From UBA2100 sp964399345 (GTDB lineage Bacteria; Patescibacteriota; Minisyncoccia; Phycocordibacterales; UBA2100): 5,427 nucleotides of DNA. The translations under genes were made by a program, and so were the position numbers. The notes beneath the pieces are model-generated. The model saw only the letters and a program-made list of their open reading frames with translations. It did not search any database and was not told the DNA's origin. Shown here piece by piece: positions 1-4,786 of the stretch. Every line of letters begins with the position of its first letter. The stretch's first letter is position 1. The stretch spans positions 1 to 5,427 of the forward strand of contig CAYNQE010000017.1 in assembly GCA_964399345.1 (NCBI GenBank), in the 5' to 3' direction.

Positions 1-755
1 CTAGCTACTCAGTTGGCTTTGGTCACATGGACCTTGAAGGGGCAGGTGAGCGGGGAATTACTCTAACTAACACACCCGGAGTACTAACAGACACAGTCTC
101 AGAACACGCAATTGCCATGATGCTTTCAATTACTTCAAGAATATCAGAAGGAGATAGATTTACTCGAGCTGGAAAATATGATGGTTGGGGACCTATGATG
201 CTTCTTGGAACAGACCTAAAAGGAAAGACTTTAGGAATTCTAGGTGCTGGGAGAATTGGCTCTCGTGTAGCCGAGATTGCAAATCGGGGACTGGGAATGA
301 AAATAATATATTACGATATTAAGGAGAACGATTTTCTTAATTCAGAACTCGGTGCATCCTTTAGAGAAAATCCAGAAGATGTTTTGAAAGAAGCAGACGT
401 AATTTCAGTCCACGTTCCCCTGCTAGATTCAACTCGTCATCTAATCAATTCAGAGCGACTTTCAATGATGAAAGACTCAGCGTACTTAATTAACTCTTCT
501 CGCGGTCCTGTTATAGATGAAAATGCACTGGTAGAGGCATTAAGGAACAAAACCATAAAAGGAGCAGCACTAGATGTCTACGAAGAAGAGCCAAAACTAG
601 CAGAGGGACTTTCTGAATTAGAAAATGTTGTCCTAACACCACATATAGCGTCAGCAACAATTGAGACACGAGGAAAAATGAGCAAAATGGCAGCGGAAAA
701 CATAATTTCCTTTCTAAAAGGGGAGGCTCCCGCAAATATCGTAGAGAAAAAGTAG
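1..755 (+). CDS. D-2-hydroxyacid dehydrogenase (glyoxylate/hydroxypyruvate reductase type), 5' end cut by window
   Basis: An NAD(P)H-dependent dehydrogenase of the D-isomer 2-hydroxyacid family, expected to reduce glyoxylate or hydroxypyruvate in the cytosol. The frame is open to the left edge: bases 3-26 read SYSVGFGH before the first ATG at 27, and this matches the family stretch before the substrate-loop region, so 27 is not the true start. Counting from that Met, the Rossmann nucleotide loop GAGRIG is at residues 73-78, followed by an acidic residue at the end of the next strand (YYD, D97). The catalytic triad is complete: Arg159 in SSRG, Glu188 in EEEP, His206 in TPHIAS. The N-terminal part of the catalytic domain is missing only because of the window edge. 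The exact substrate (glyoxylate, hydroxypyruvate, phosphoglycerate, lactate) cannot be settled from this fragment. No C-terminal ACT domain follows, which argues against the long SerA type. Confidence 0.93.
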   Translation, partial: SYSVGFGHMDLEGAGERGITLTNTPGVLTDTVSEHAIAMMLSITSRISEGDRFTRAGKYDGWGPMMLLGTDLKGKTLGILGAGRIGSRVAEIANRGLGMKIIYYDIKENDFLNSELGASFRENPEDVLKEADVISVHVPLLDSTRHLINSERLSMMKDSAYLINSSRGPVIDENALVEALRNKTIKGAALDVYEEEPKLAEGLSELENVVLTPHIASATIETRGKMSKMAAENIISFLKGEAPANIVEKK

Positions 756-764
756 TAGTTCGGG

Positions 765-770
765 TATAAT
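765..770 (+). promoter_or_regulatory. -10 box (TATAAT) for the coiled-coil/lemA/htpX operon
   Basis: A perfect TATAAT lies in the 21-base gap after the dehydrogenase stop, exactly six bases before the ATG at 777. Transcription would begin at or within a base or two of that ATG, giving a leaderless or nearly leaderless mRNA. No Shine-Dalgarno sequence is present and no convincing -35 hexamer is seen 16-18 bases upstream. The same -10/N6/ATG spacing occurs at 4138 and 4775. Confidence 0.6.
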
Positions 771-776
771 GTAGGT

Positions 777-1031
777 ATGGATTTAGATAAGCTGGCAATA
801 ATAATGAAGGAAGGATTTGACTCAGTCGATGAGCGATTTGATGGGGTAGAGCAGCGACTTGATAGAATAGAAAATGAACTTCAGCATATTAATCGCGAGC
901 TAGGTCTAATTAACAGACGCCTAGACTCTCTCGAAGAAAGAGTTGAGGGAATGAAGGGCTACGCCAAGGAAATTGATGAGCTCAGAGCTTGGGTTCAAAA
1001 ATTAGAAGATAAGATTATAAAAGCAACTTAA
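777..1031 (+). CDS. Small coiled-coil protein of unknown function
   Basis: An 84-residue, highly charged protein that is almost entirely predicted helix. From about residue 14 to 58 it shows a heptad-like pattern (repeats of the type VDERFDG, VEQRLDR, LDSLEERV), then GYAKEID and a final short amphipathic helix to residue 81. It has no signal peptide, membrane segment or catalytic motif, so it is probably a cytosolic oligomerising protein. Short proteins with the same heptads and the GYAKEID-like tail are familiar from Patescibacteria genomes, but I know of no assigned function. The start at 777 is chosen because a -10 box ends six bases before it and the coiled coil begins soon after. It is the first gene of the run that continues into LemA 10 bases downstream. 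Confidence 0.82.
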   Translation: MDLDKLAIIMKEGFDSVDERFDGVEQRLDRIENELQHINRELGLINRRLDSLEERVEGMKGYAKEIDELRAWVQKLEDKIIKAT

Positions 1032-1041
1032 TAAAAACAAT

Positions 1042-1590
1042 ATGGGGATAATAATTACACTAATACTTTTAGCTCCAGTACTTTGGGCTATATGGGCATA
1101 CAACTCATTTATACGTCTAATAAACCGAGCAAAAGAAGCATGGGCTGATATCGACGTTCAACTTAAACGACGCTACGATCTAATACCTAACTTAATAGAA
1201 ACTGTTAAGGCGTACGCTTCACACGAACAAGATACTCTAGCGAAAGTTACAGAGATGAGAACAGCTGCTATGAACGCAACCGGAATGGAAGCACAAGGAC
1301 AAGCCGAGAACATGCTTACCGGTGCATTGAAGTCACTTTTTGCGGTATCTGAAAATTACCCAGACCTTAAAGCAAACGAAAACTTTGCAGAACTACAAAG
1401 AGAATTGGTAGACACTGAGAATAAGATTCAGGCATCGAGAAGGTTCTACAACACAAACGTGAGAGATCTAAACACAGCAGTAGAATCATTCCCAAACAAT
1501 GTAATTGCAAACATGTTTAAGTTTGAACAAAGAGACTTCTTTGAACTTGAAGAAGACGCTGCAAGAGACCCAGTAAAAGTAGATTTCTAA
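1042..1590 (+). CDS. lemA: LemA family membrane-anchored protein
   Basis: A 182-residue LemA family protein: one N-terminal membrane helix (about residues 2-20) followed by a long helical domain on the other side of the membrane. The family signature is clear: YNSFIRLINRAKEAWADIDVQL-type segment (residues 20-41), RRYDLIPNLIETVKAYASHE (43-62), and the end region with YNTNVRDLNTAVESFP and FELEE. Length is typical. LemA proteins lack a proven biochemical role; they are repeatedly found beside HtpX-type M48 proteases or TPM-domain proteins, and HtpX lies three genes downstream here. The stop codon overlaps the next ATG by one base (TAATG), so translation is probably coupled. The ATG has no Shine-Dalgarno sequence; it sits in an A-rich gap of 10 bases after the previous stop. 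A role in envelope maintenance is inferred from the family and the neighbour. Confidence 0.95.
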   Translation: MGIIITLILLAPVLWAIWAYNSFIRLINRAKEAWADIDVQLKRRYDLIPNLIETVKAYASHEQDTLAKVTEMRTAAMNATGMEAQGQAENMLTGALKSLFAVSENYPDLKANENFAELQRELVDTENKIQASRRFYNTNVRDLNTAVESFPNNVIANMFKFEQRDFFELEEDAARDPVKVDF

Positions 1591-1928
1591 TGATAAAAAG
1601 ATACGGAAAATTAGTTAGGGATAAGGTTCCTGACATAATTAGGGCAAAGGGAGATATTCCAAATACTAGAGAAATGGATACTGATGAGTACCGCAGGGAG
1701 CTTCTGTATAAACTTATAGAAGAAGCAGAAGAAGTTCGTCGTGCTGCAGGATACGATTCAAAAAACGACGCAATAATGCTCGAGCAACTTGCCGACGTCC
1801 ACGAAGTTCTTGAAACTATTTTAAGAGAATTCGATATTTCTACTGAAGAGTTAAAAGAAAAACAAGATGCGAAGAAAGAAAACGACGGGGCACTGGATAA
1901 AAGAATATTCTTGGAATCAGTTCAGTAA
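1590..1928 (+). CDS. MazG-like nucleotide pyrophosphohydrolase (COG4997-type)
   Basis: A 112-residue all-alpha NTP pyrophosphohydrolase-like protein, of the group that cleaves nucleoside triphosphates to NMP and PPi, often to remove damaged nucleotides. The N-terminus YGKLVRDKVPDIIRAKG (residues 5-21) is the hallmark of this small single-domain group. The metal-binding pattern follows: EEAEE (44-48) and EQLADVHEVLE (65-75), then a C-terminal KRIFLE. In the canonical ExxE...ExxD pattern the second Glu should lie three residues before Asp69; here that position is Gln66, with Glu65 next to it. Whether the enzyme is still active is therefore open. It begins on the last base of the lemA stop and ends one base before the next ATG, so it is embedded in the lemA-htpX run although its chemistry is unrelated to the envelope. 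Confidence 0.87.
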   Translation: MIKRYGKLVRDKVPDIIRAKGDIPNTREMDTDEYRRELLYKLIEEAEEVRRAAGYDSKNDAIMLEQLADVHEVLETILREFDISTEELKEKQDAKKENDGALDKRIFLESVQ

Positions 1929-1929
1929 T

Positions 1930-2226
1930 ATGAAACTACTTAAAGCACTTAATATAATTAACTGGTCTGCGCTAGTATTAATGGTTCTATTCATCGGAGC
2001 TATGGTATTTTCTGGAGAAAACTCCGGAGGAGGAACCCTTACTGCAATTTCTATGGTTACCGCACTAACTGCAATCATATGGTTTCCAGTACTACTTGTA
2101 ATTGCCACCATCTCCTTTGTTTTAGAGTTTAAGAATAGAGAGGCAATAAACGATATCCTGTCGGCGCCTTCTTTGTATATTCTTGGGATACTCGCATACC
2201 TTACATACGTAGCAATACTCGGATAG
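1930..2226 (+). CDS. Small three-helix membrane protein, unknown function
   Basis: A 98-residue very hydrophobic protein with three likely membrane helices (about residues 10-28, 40-66 and 80-97) and short loops, including a Gly/Ser-rich loop (SGENSGGG, 28-35) and a charged loop (EFKNREAIND). No enzyme motif is visible and I do not recognise the family. The frame is open further upstream to an ATG at 1867, but that would overlap the pyrophosphohydrolase by about 60 bases. The ATG at 1930 lies one base after that gene's stop and is immediately followed by a basic, then hydrophobic stretch, so it is preferred. It sits four bases before htpX. A role as an accessory to LemA or HtpX in the membrane is possible, from position only. 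Confidence 0.78.
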   Translation: MKLLKALNIINWSALVLMVLFIGAMVFSGENSGGGTLTAISMVTALTAIIWFPVLLVIATISFVLEFKNREAINDILSAPSLYILGILAYLTYVAILG

Positions 2227-2230
2227 AAAA

Positions 2231-3121
2231 ATGGCATCCCTTTACACTCACCAGTCTCAAAACGTTAGAAAAACATGGGTTATCATGTCCGTGTTTTTTC
2301 TCGTAATAGTTCTTGTTGGATGGTTTACGTCTGAATATTTTGGAAACCCTGGAATATTAATCTTTGCAGTAATATTTTCAGTAGGAATGAACGGAACTTC
2401 TTTTTGGTTTTCAGATAAAATCGCAATTCGCTCGGCTGGTGCAAAAGAAGCAGACAAAAACCAATACAAAGATTTACATAATATAGTAGAGAATTTATCT
2501 ATAACTGCAGGGTTACCTAAACCAAAGGTATACATAATAAACGACGATGCGCCGAACGCGTTTGCAACAGGACGTAATCCAGAAAATGCATCGGTTGCTG
2601 TAACCACTGGACTATTAACGACGCTCGACAGATCTCAACTTGAAGGAGTAATCGCACACGAACTTGCACATATTGGAAACAGAGATATTTTAGTAATGTC
2701 TGTTGTTATCGTGCTTGTTGGTTTTATCGCAATACTTTCCGATATGATGTGGAGAATTTCACTTTACGGTGGAGGGAATAAAGACAGGAACGTACATCCC
2801 TTCCTACTCATAGCCGGAGTGTTTTTAATAATATTAGGTCCGATTGTTGCTAAATTAATGCAAATGGCAGTTTCAAGAAAACGAGAATTTTTGGCGGATG
2901 CCACAGGTGCACTTCTAACTCGCTACCCCGAAGGATTAGCACAAGCACTAGAGAAGATAGGGGCGTACAGTCATCCAATGAAGAAGTCGTCGAGTGCTAC
3001 AGCACACATGTTCATTTCAAACCCATTTGGCTCAAAAGCAAAGAAAGGGAAGACTATGAGAAAGCTTTTCAGTACTCATCCACCTATGGAAGAGCGAATT
3101 ACTGCATTACGACACTCTTAA
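2231..3121 (+). CDS. htpX: HtpX-type M48 membrane zinc metalloprotease
   Basis: A 296-residue integral membrane protease of peptidase family M48B, which in known bacteria degrades damaged or misfolded membrane proteins with the active site facing the cytosol. Two N-terminal membrane helices (about 16-33 and 40-58) precede the catalytic region. The zinc motif HELAH is at 143-147, with Glu144 the catalytic base; the third ligand is Glu219 in the SRKREFLADATGA segment. Two more hydrophobic segments lie at about 152-175 and 189-212. The C-terminal LFSTHPPMEERITAL ending (279-293) is characteristic. Length matches the family and all active-site residues are intact. The start is four bases after the preceding stop with no Shine-Dalgarno sequence. 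Co-occurrence with LemA in the same operon-like run fits a recurring association seen in many bacteria. Confidence 0.96.
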   Translation: MASLYTHQSQNVRKTWVIMSVFFLVIVLVGWFTSEYFGNPGILIFAVIFSVGMNGTSFWFSDKIAIRSAGAKEADKNQYKDLHNIVENLSITAGLPKPKVYIINDDAPNAFATGRNPENASVAVTTGLLTTLDRSQLEGVIAHELAHIGNRDILVMSVVIVLVGFIAILSDMMWRISLYGGGNKDRNVHPFLLIAGVFLIILGPIVAKLMQMAVSRKREFLADATGALLTRYPEGLAQALEKIGAYSHPMKKSSSATAHMFISNPFGSKAKKGKTMRKLFSTHPPMEERITALRHS

Positions 3122-3124
3122 GGG

Positions 3125-3130
3125 TATACT
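3125..3130 (+). promoter_or_regulatory. -10 box (TATACT) of the tRNA-Ser gene
   Basis: TATACT lies just after the htpX stop and 10 bases before the first tRNA base, giving a start point a few bases upstream of the mature 5' end. A weak -35 candidate, CTGCAT, is at 3102-3107 with a 17-base spacer, inside the end of htpX. The tRNA may therefore be transcribed independently of the operon. Confidence 0.5.
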
Positions 3131-3140
3131 ACCTTCCTAT

Positions 3141-3225
3141 GGAGAGGTGGCAGAGCGGTTTAACGCGCATCGTTGGAAACGATGTGTACCTATTGGTACC
3201 ACGAGTTCGAATCTCGTCCTCTCCG
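3141..3225 (+). tRNA. tRNA-Ser (anticodon GGA)
   Basis: A class II tRNA of 85 bases. Acceptor stem GGAGAGG (3141-3147) pairs with CCTCTCC (3218-3224); the discriminator is G3225. The anticodon stem CATCG/CGATG (3168-3172 with 3180-3184) closes the loop TTGGAAA, with anticodon GGA at 3175-3177, reading UCC and UCU. The long variable arm GTACC-TATT-GGTAC (3186-3199) marks it as a serine tRNA. The T arm is ACGAG-TTCGAAT-CTCGT (3201-3217). The 3' CCA is not encoded (CAT follows the discriminator), so it must be added after transcription. In the D arm, GCA at 3150-3152 faces CGC at 3164-3166, giving two pairs and an A-C mismatch, a slightly weak stem. Confidence 0.97.
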
Positions 3226-3246
3226 CATTATAGAAATAGTCTGAGG

Positions 3247-3255
3247 TGCTATACA
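3247..3255 (+). promoter_or_regulatory. Possible extended -10 promoter (TGCTATACA)
   Basis: TGC followed by TATACA fits an extended -10 element 29 bases before the ATG at 3285. Initiation near 3262 would leave a short leader carrying the AGGA at 3274-3277. No clear -35 is visible, as is usual for extended -10 promoters. Read-through from the tRNA transcript is the alternative. Confidence 0.3.
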
Positions 3256-3273
3256 AATCGTAGTTAGGGCGGT

Positions 3274-3277
3274 AGGA
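3274..3277 (+). promoter_or_regulatory. Shine-Dalgarno sequence (AGGA) for the 3285 gene
   Basis: AGGA ends seven bases before the ATG at 3285. It stands out because most other starts in the window have no Shine-Dalgarno sequence, and it supports 3285 as a real start. Confidence 0.5.
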
Positions 3278-3284
3278 TATAAAT

Positions 3285-3563
3285 ATGAAAAAGAACTTAT
3301 TAATTTTGGTCGTTGCCGTAGCAGTTAGCTTTTTTATTGGGTATTCGTATAAAGATATAGATCTTTATCAAGCTGCAGAAAATCACCCAAGAGGCTCTCT
3401 AAACATACCCTCGCAGTGGTTTATGATGGAAGGAGCATTTGGCTGGGAAAAGATGATGCTTATTTTTGGATATGCGGACGATATTGATGTGTGCGAGCAT
3501 CTTGTTGAAGTTGCTAAAGAAGAATCTCCGGATAGGGATTTCAGGTGTACTGATTCCAACTAA
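3285..3563 (+). CDS. Small exported or membrane-anchored protein with two cysteines
   Basis: A 92-residue protein that begins MKKN and runs into a hydrophobic stretch (about residues 4-19), a signal peptide or N-terminal anchor. About 70 residues follow outside the membrane. No clear AxA signal-peptidase site and no lipobox cysteine is seen, so it may stay anchored. The exported part has two cysteines, Cys70 and Cys88, able to form a disulfide, in the arrangement FGYADDIDVCEHL and then DFRCTDSN at the very end. A hydrophobic pair of helices separated by about 15 residues and ending in an RC motif resembles short hypothetical proteins I have met in other bacteria, but no function is known to me. 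It is preceded by AGGA at suitable spacing and lies 13 bases before the next small gene. Confidence 0.72.
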   Translation: MKKNLLILVVAVAVSFFIGYSYKDIDLYQAAENHPRGSLNIPSQWFMMEGAFGWEKMMLIFGYADDIDVCEHLVEVAKEESPDRDFRCTDSN

Positions 3564-3576
3564 GGTAAGTAAAAAT

Positions 3577-3687
3577 ATGAAAAATAATAAACCTTCTTTT
3601 CTAAAAATCGCTAAAGGAGCAAAGGCGACCGGATTAGAACTAGCTGGTAATAAAGTGGTTGGCGATGGTGATTTTATCAATGTTTAG
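3577..3687 (+). pseudogene. N-terminal fragment (36 codons) of the amber-split gene continuing at 3688-4068
   Basis: A 36-codon reading frame with ATG at 3577, a weak upstream AAGG (3562-3565), and a TAG stop at 3685-3687. Its residues show a beta-helix-like pattern: GLELAGNKVVGDGDFIN at positions 19-35. The next gene is in exactly the same frame: after the TAG the frame reads Gly, Glu, then the Met at 3694 and EDVTLAENNH, which continues the same kind of pattern (hydrophobic, Asn-rich turns). The simplest reading is that 3577-4068 was one gene of about 163 codons interrupted by one amber codon. Cause may be a nonsense mutation, a sequencing error, or real read-through. As an independent 36-aa protein it would be hard to justify. 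Confidence 0.55.
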
Positions 3688-3693
3688 GGCGAG

Positions 3694-4068
3694 ATGGAGG
3701 ACGTGACCCTGGCCGAAAATAATCACATTCTTTTTTCACAAACTTCTAACAGAAAAGGGTACGGAAAACTACTGGGTGAATCTTTTATTGGTGTGCTAGT
3801 AATTGTAATCGCTTCTTTACTCACTAATATTTTGTTTGATTCTTTGGGAAAAGATATTTACGTTGGTCTTTATTATCCAGATGCAGGCAATTTAACAGAA
3901 GATATTAAAAGCAATAGTATCTTTAATTCCCTTGAAGATTGTCGCGGCTGGATTGATAAACAAATACTCATACACAATCCCAATGGATTAAATTATGACT
4001 ATGAGTGCGGTAAAAATTGTGATTTATCGGGAGGCAAGCCATACATTTGCGAAGAAACTGTAAAATAG
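3694..4068 (+). CDS. Single-pass membrane protein with four-cysteine outer domain; probable C-terminal part of an amber-split gene
   Basis: A 124-residue protein with a short N-terminal segment, one membrane helix at about residues 31-49, and an outer domain of about 75 residues. The outer domain reads YVGLYYPDAGNL (56-67), then SLEDCRGWID (79-88) and YDYECGKNC (101-109), ending in ICEETVK. Its four cysteines (83, 105, 109, 119) probably form two disulfides. Small domains of this YYPD/CRxW/YECGxNC type are familiar to me from Patescibacteria hypothetical proteins; no function is known. The ATG at 3694 follows AGGG (3686-3689) with only four bases spacing. The frame is open upstream for two codons to a TAG and beyond it continues to 3577 without another stop, so the true protein may be 39 residues longer. 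The gene ends 39 bases before a strong terminator. Confidence 0.75.
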   Translation: MEDVTLAENNHILFSQTSNRKGYGKLLGESFIGVLVIVIASLLTNILFDSLGKDIYVGLYYPDAGNLTEDIKSNSIFNSLEDCRGWIDKQILIHNPNGLNYDYECGKNCDLSGGKPYICEETVK

Positions 4069-4107
4069 ACTGAAGCACACAAGGGGTCTTCATAGGATAT
4101 GTGTAGC

Positions 4108-4131
4108 AAAATGCGCCGTAAGGCGCGTTTT
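4108..4131 (+). terminator. Intrinsic terminator with GTAA loop
   Basis: A 10-bp hairpin: AAAATGCGCC, loop GTAA, then GGCGCGTTTT. Pairs are five G-C, one T-G and four A-T, and the right arm runs into a T-rich tract. The flanking A and T tracts mean it could work in both directions. It lies 39 bases after the stop at 4068, closing the unit of small envelope genes, and directly upstream of the -10 box at 4138. Confidence 0.82.
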
Positions 4132-4137
4132 GTGTTA

Positions 4138-4143
4138 TATAAT
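4138..4143 (+). promoter_or_regulatory. -10 box (TATAAT) for the 4150 gene
   Basis: A perfect TATAAT six bases before the ATG at 4150, so initiation would fall at or next to the start codon (leaderless). The expected -35 position (about 4115-4120) falls in the terminator hairpin and does not resemble TTGACA. The element decides the start: an in-frame ATG at 4099 lies upstream of both terminator and promoter. Confidence 0.6.
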
Positions 4144-4149
4144 ATTTGT

Positions 4150-4698
4150 ATGACAAATTACCTCTTAGTAAGAATGTTTTTCTACGCACACTCGCATTCA
4201 TTACCCCTTCTGGGAAAGGTTACTGCTAAAATTACTGAAGTGGAGGATGCTTTTGCATCAAATAAAGACCTTTCATATTTTACAGAAAATCTGCCTCCAA
4301 ATCACGAATTCGTGGAATGTATTGTAGGCATCTCGCATATGTTGACTGCCTGTAAATTTGAACTAGATAAGGACCAGAAGTTAGACAAGCTTTATAATGA
4401 GCTCAATAAGGCTCTTCCAGACTTAAGAGATCTTAGGAATATTCTTGTGCATTGGGATTCCTATTTAAGAGTAGAGGGTGTATTGCAAGACGATAGGAAC
4501 GGCAGGGTTCCAAGGGTGCCAAAATCAAATAACATTATGTCTGCAATTTGGGAAGGTAGAATATTTTGGTTGGGTTGGCCAGACACAGAAGAACCCAAGG
4601 CGTCTTTTGAAGTTGATATGTGTAAATTGTATGAAAAGGCCGTACCCCTATTTACTTATTTTGATGAATATTTGAAGGAGAAAATAAAGGAATCCTAA
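4150..4698 (+). CDS. Unrecognised helical protein with an RNxxxH (HEPN-like) motif
   Basis: A 182-residue, mainly helical, probably cytosolic protein. The most telling segment is LRDLRNILVHWDSYL at residues 92-106: Arg96-Asn97 and His101 form the Rx4-6H signature with the polar residue after Arg that marks many HEPN domains, RNases or nucleic-acid binders common in toxin-antitoxin and defence systems. It sits at the end of a long helix, as in HEPN folds, preceded by an aromatic and Glu-rich N-terminal helix region (28-48). A motif of this length can occur by chance, and no adjacent nucleotidyltransferase antitoxin is seen, so HEPN is only a proposal. The frame opens earlier at 4099, but that start lies before the terminator; a -10 box ends six bases before 4150, which is therefore preferred. 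It forms a single-gene unit. Confidence 0.75.
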   Translation: MTNYLLVRMFFYAHSHSLPLLGKVTAKITEVEDAFASNKDLSYFTENLPPNHEFVECIVGISHMLTACKFELDKDQKLDKLYNELNKALPDLRDLRNILVHWDSYLRVEGVLQDDRNGRVPRVPKSNNIMSAIWEGRIFWLGWPDTEEPKASFEVDMCKLYEKAVPLFTYFDEYLKEKIKES

Positions 4699-4752
4699 GC
4701 TTTATAAGACGCGCGGTGAGCATCAATAAGAATCGAAGCATAGGTTCTTTGC

Positions 4753-4780
4753 TTTACAAAATTATTTAATGCGATAGAGT
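4753..4780 (+). promoter_or_regulatory. Possible promoter (TTTACA / TAGAGT) for the 4787 gene
   Basis: TTTACA at 4753-4758 matches five of six bases of the -35 consensus. After a 16-base spacer TAGAGT (4775-4780) matches four of six of the -10 consensus. It ends exactly six bases before the ATG at 4787, the same spacing as at 765 and 4138, which raises confidence in this otherwise weak -10 box. The transcript would be leaderless or nearly so. Confidence 0.45.
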
Positions 4781-4786
4781 CAGAGA

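Noticed and set aside
1867..1929. Longer N-terminus for the three-helix membrane protein, starting at ATG 1867
   Set aside because: It would overlap the well-supported pyrophosphohydrolase by about 60 bases and add a charged, low-complexity leader; ATG 1930 sits one base after the previous stop and begins the hydrophobic protein cleanly.
2257..2607. Open minus-strand frame of 116 codons opposite htpX
   Set aside because: It lies wholly opposite a conserved gene and its sequence has no recognisable domain; it is an antisense shadow. The same holds for the minus frames opposite 511-798, 1917-2237, 3399-3680 and 3968-4201.
3466..3576. Extension of the 36-codon frame upstream to ATG 3466
   Set aside because: It would overlap the 92-aa gene in another frame for nearly 100 bases; the protein pattern begins only after the ATG at 3577.
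4099..4149. Longer N-terminus for the HEPN-like protein, starting at ATG 4099
   Set aside because: This stretch holds a strong terminator hairpin and the -10 box for ATG 4150; the residues it encodes look like translated hairpin (basic and Cys-rich), not protein.
4728..4749. Possible terminator hairpin AAGAATC / GGTTCTT with an 8-base loop
   Set aside because: The stem is only seven pairs, mostly A-T with one G-T, and the following T tract is broken by GC; too weak to call.
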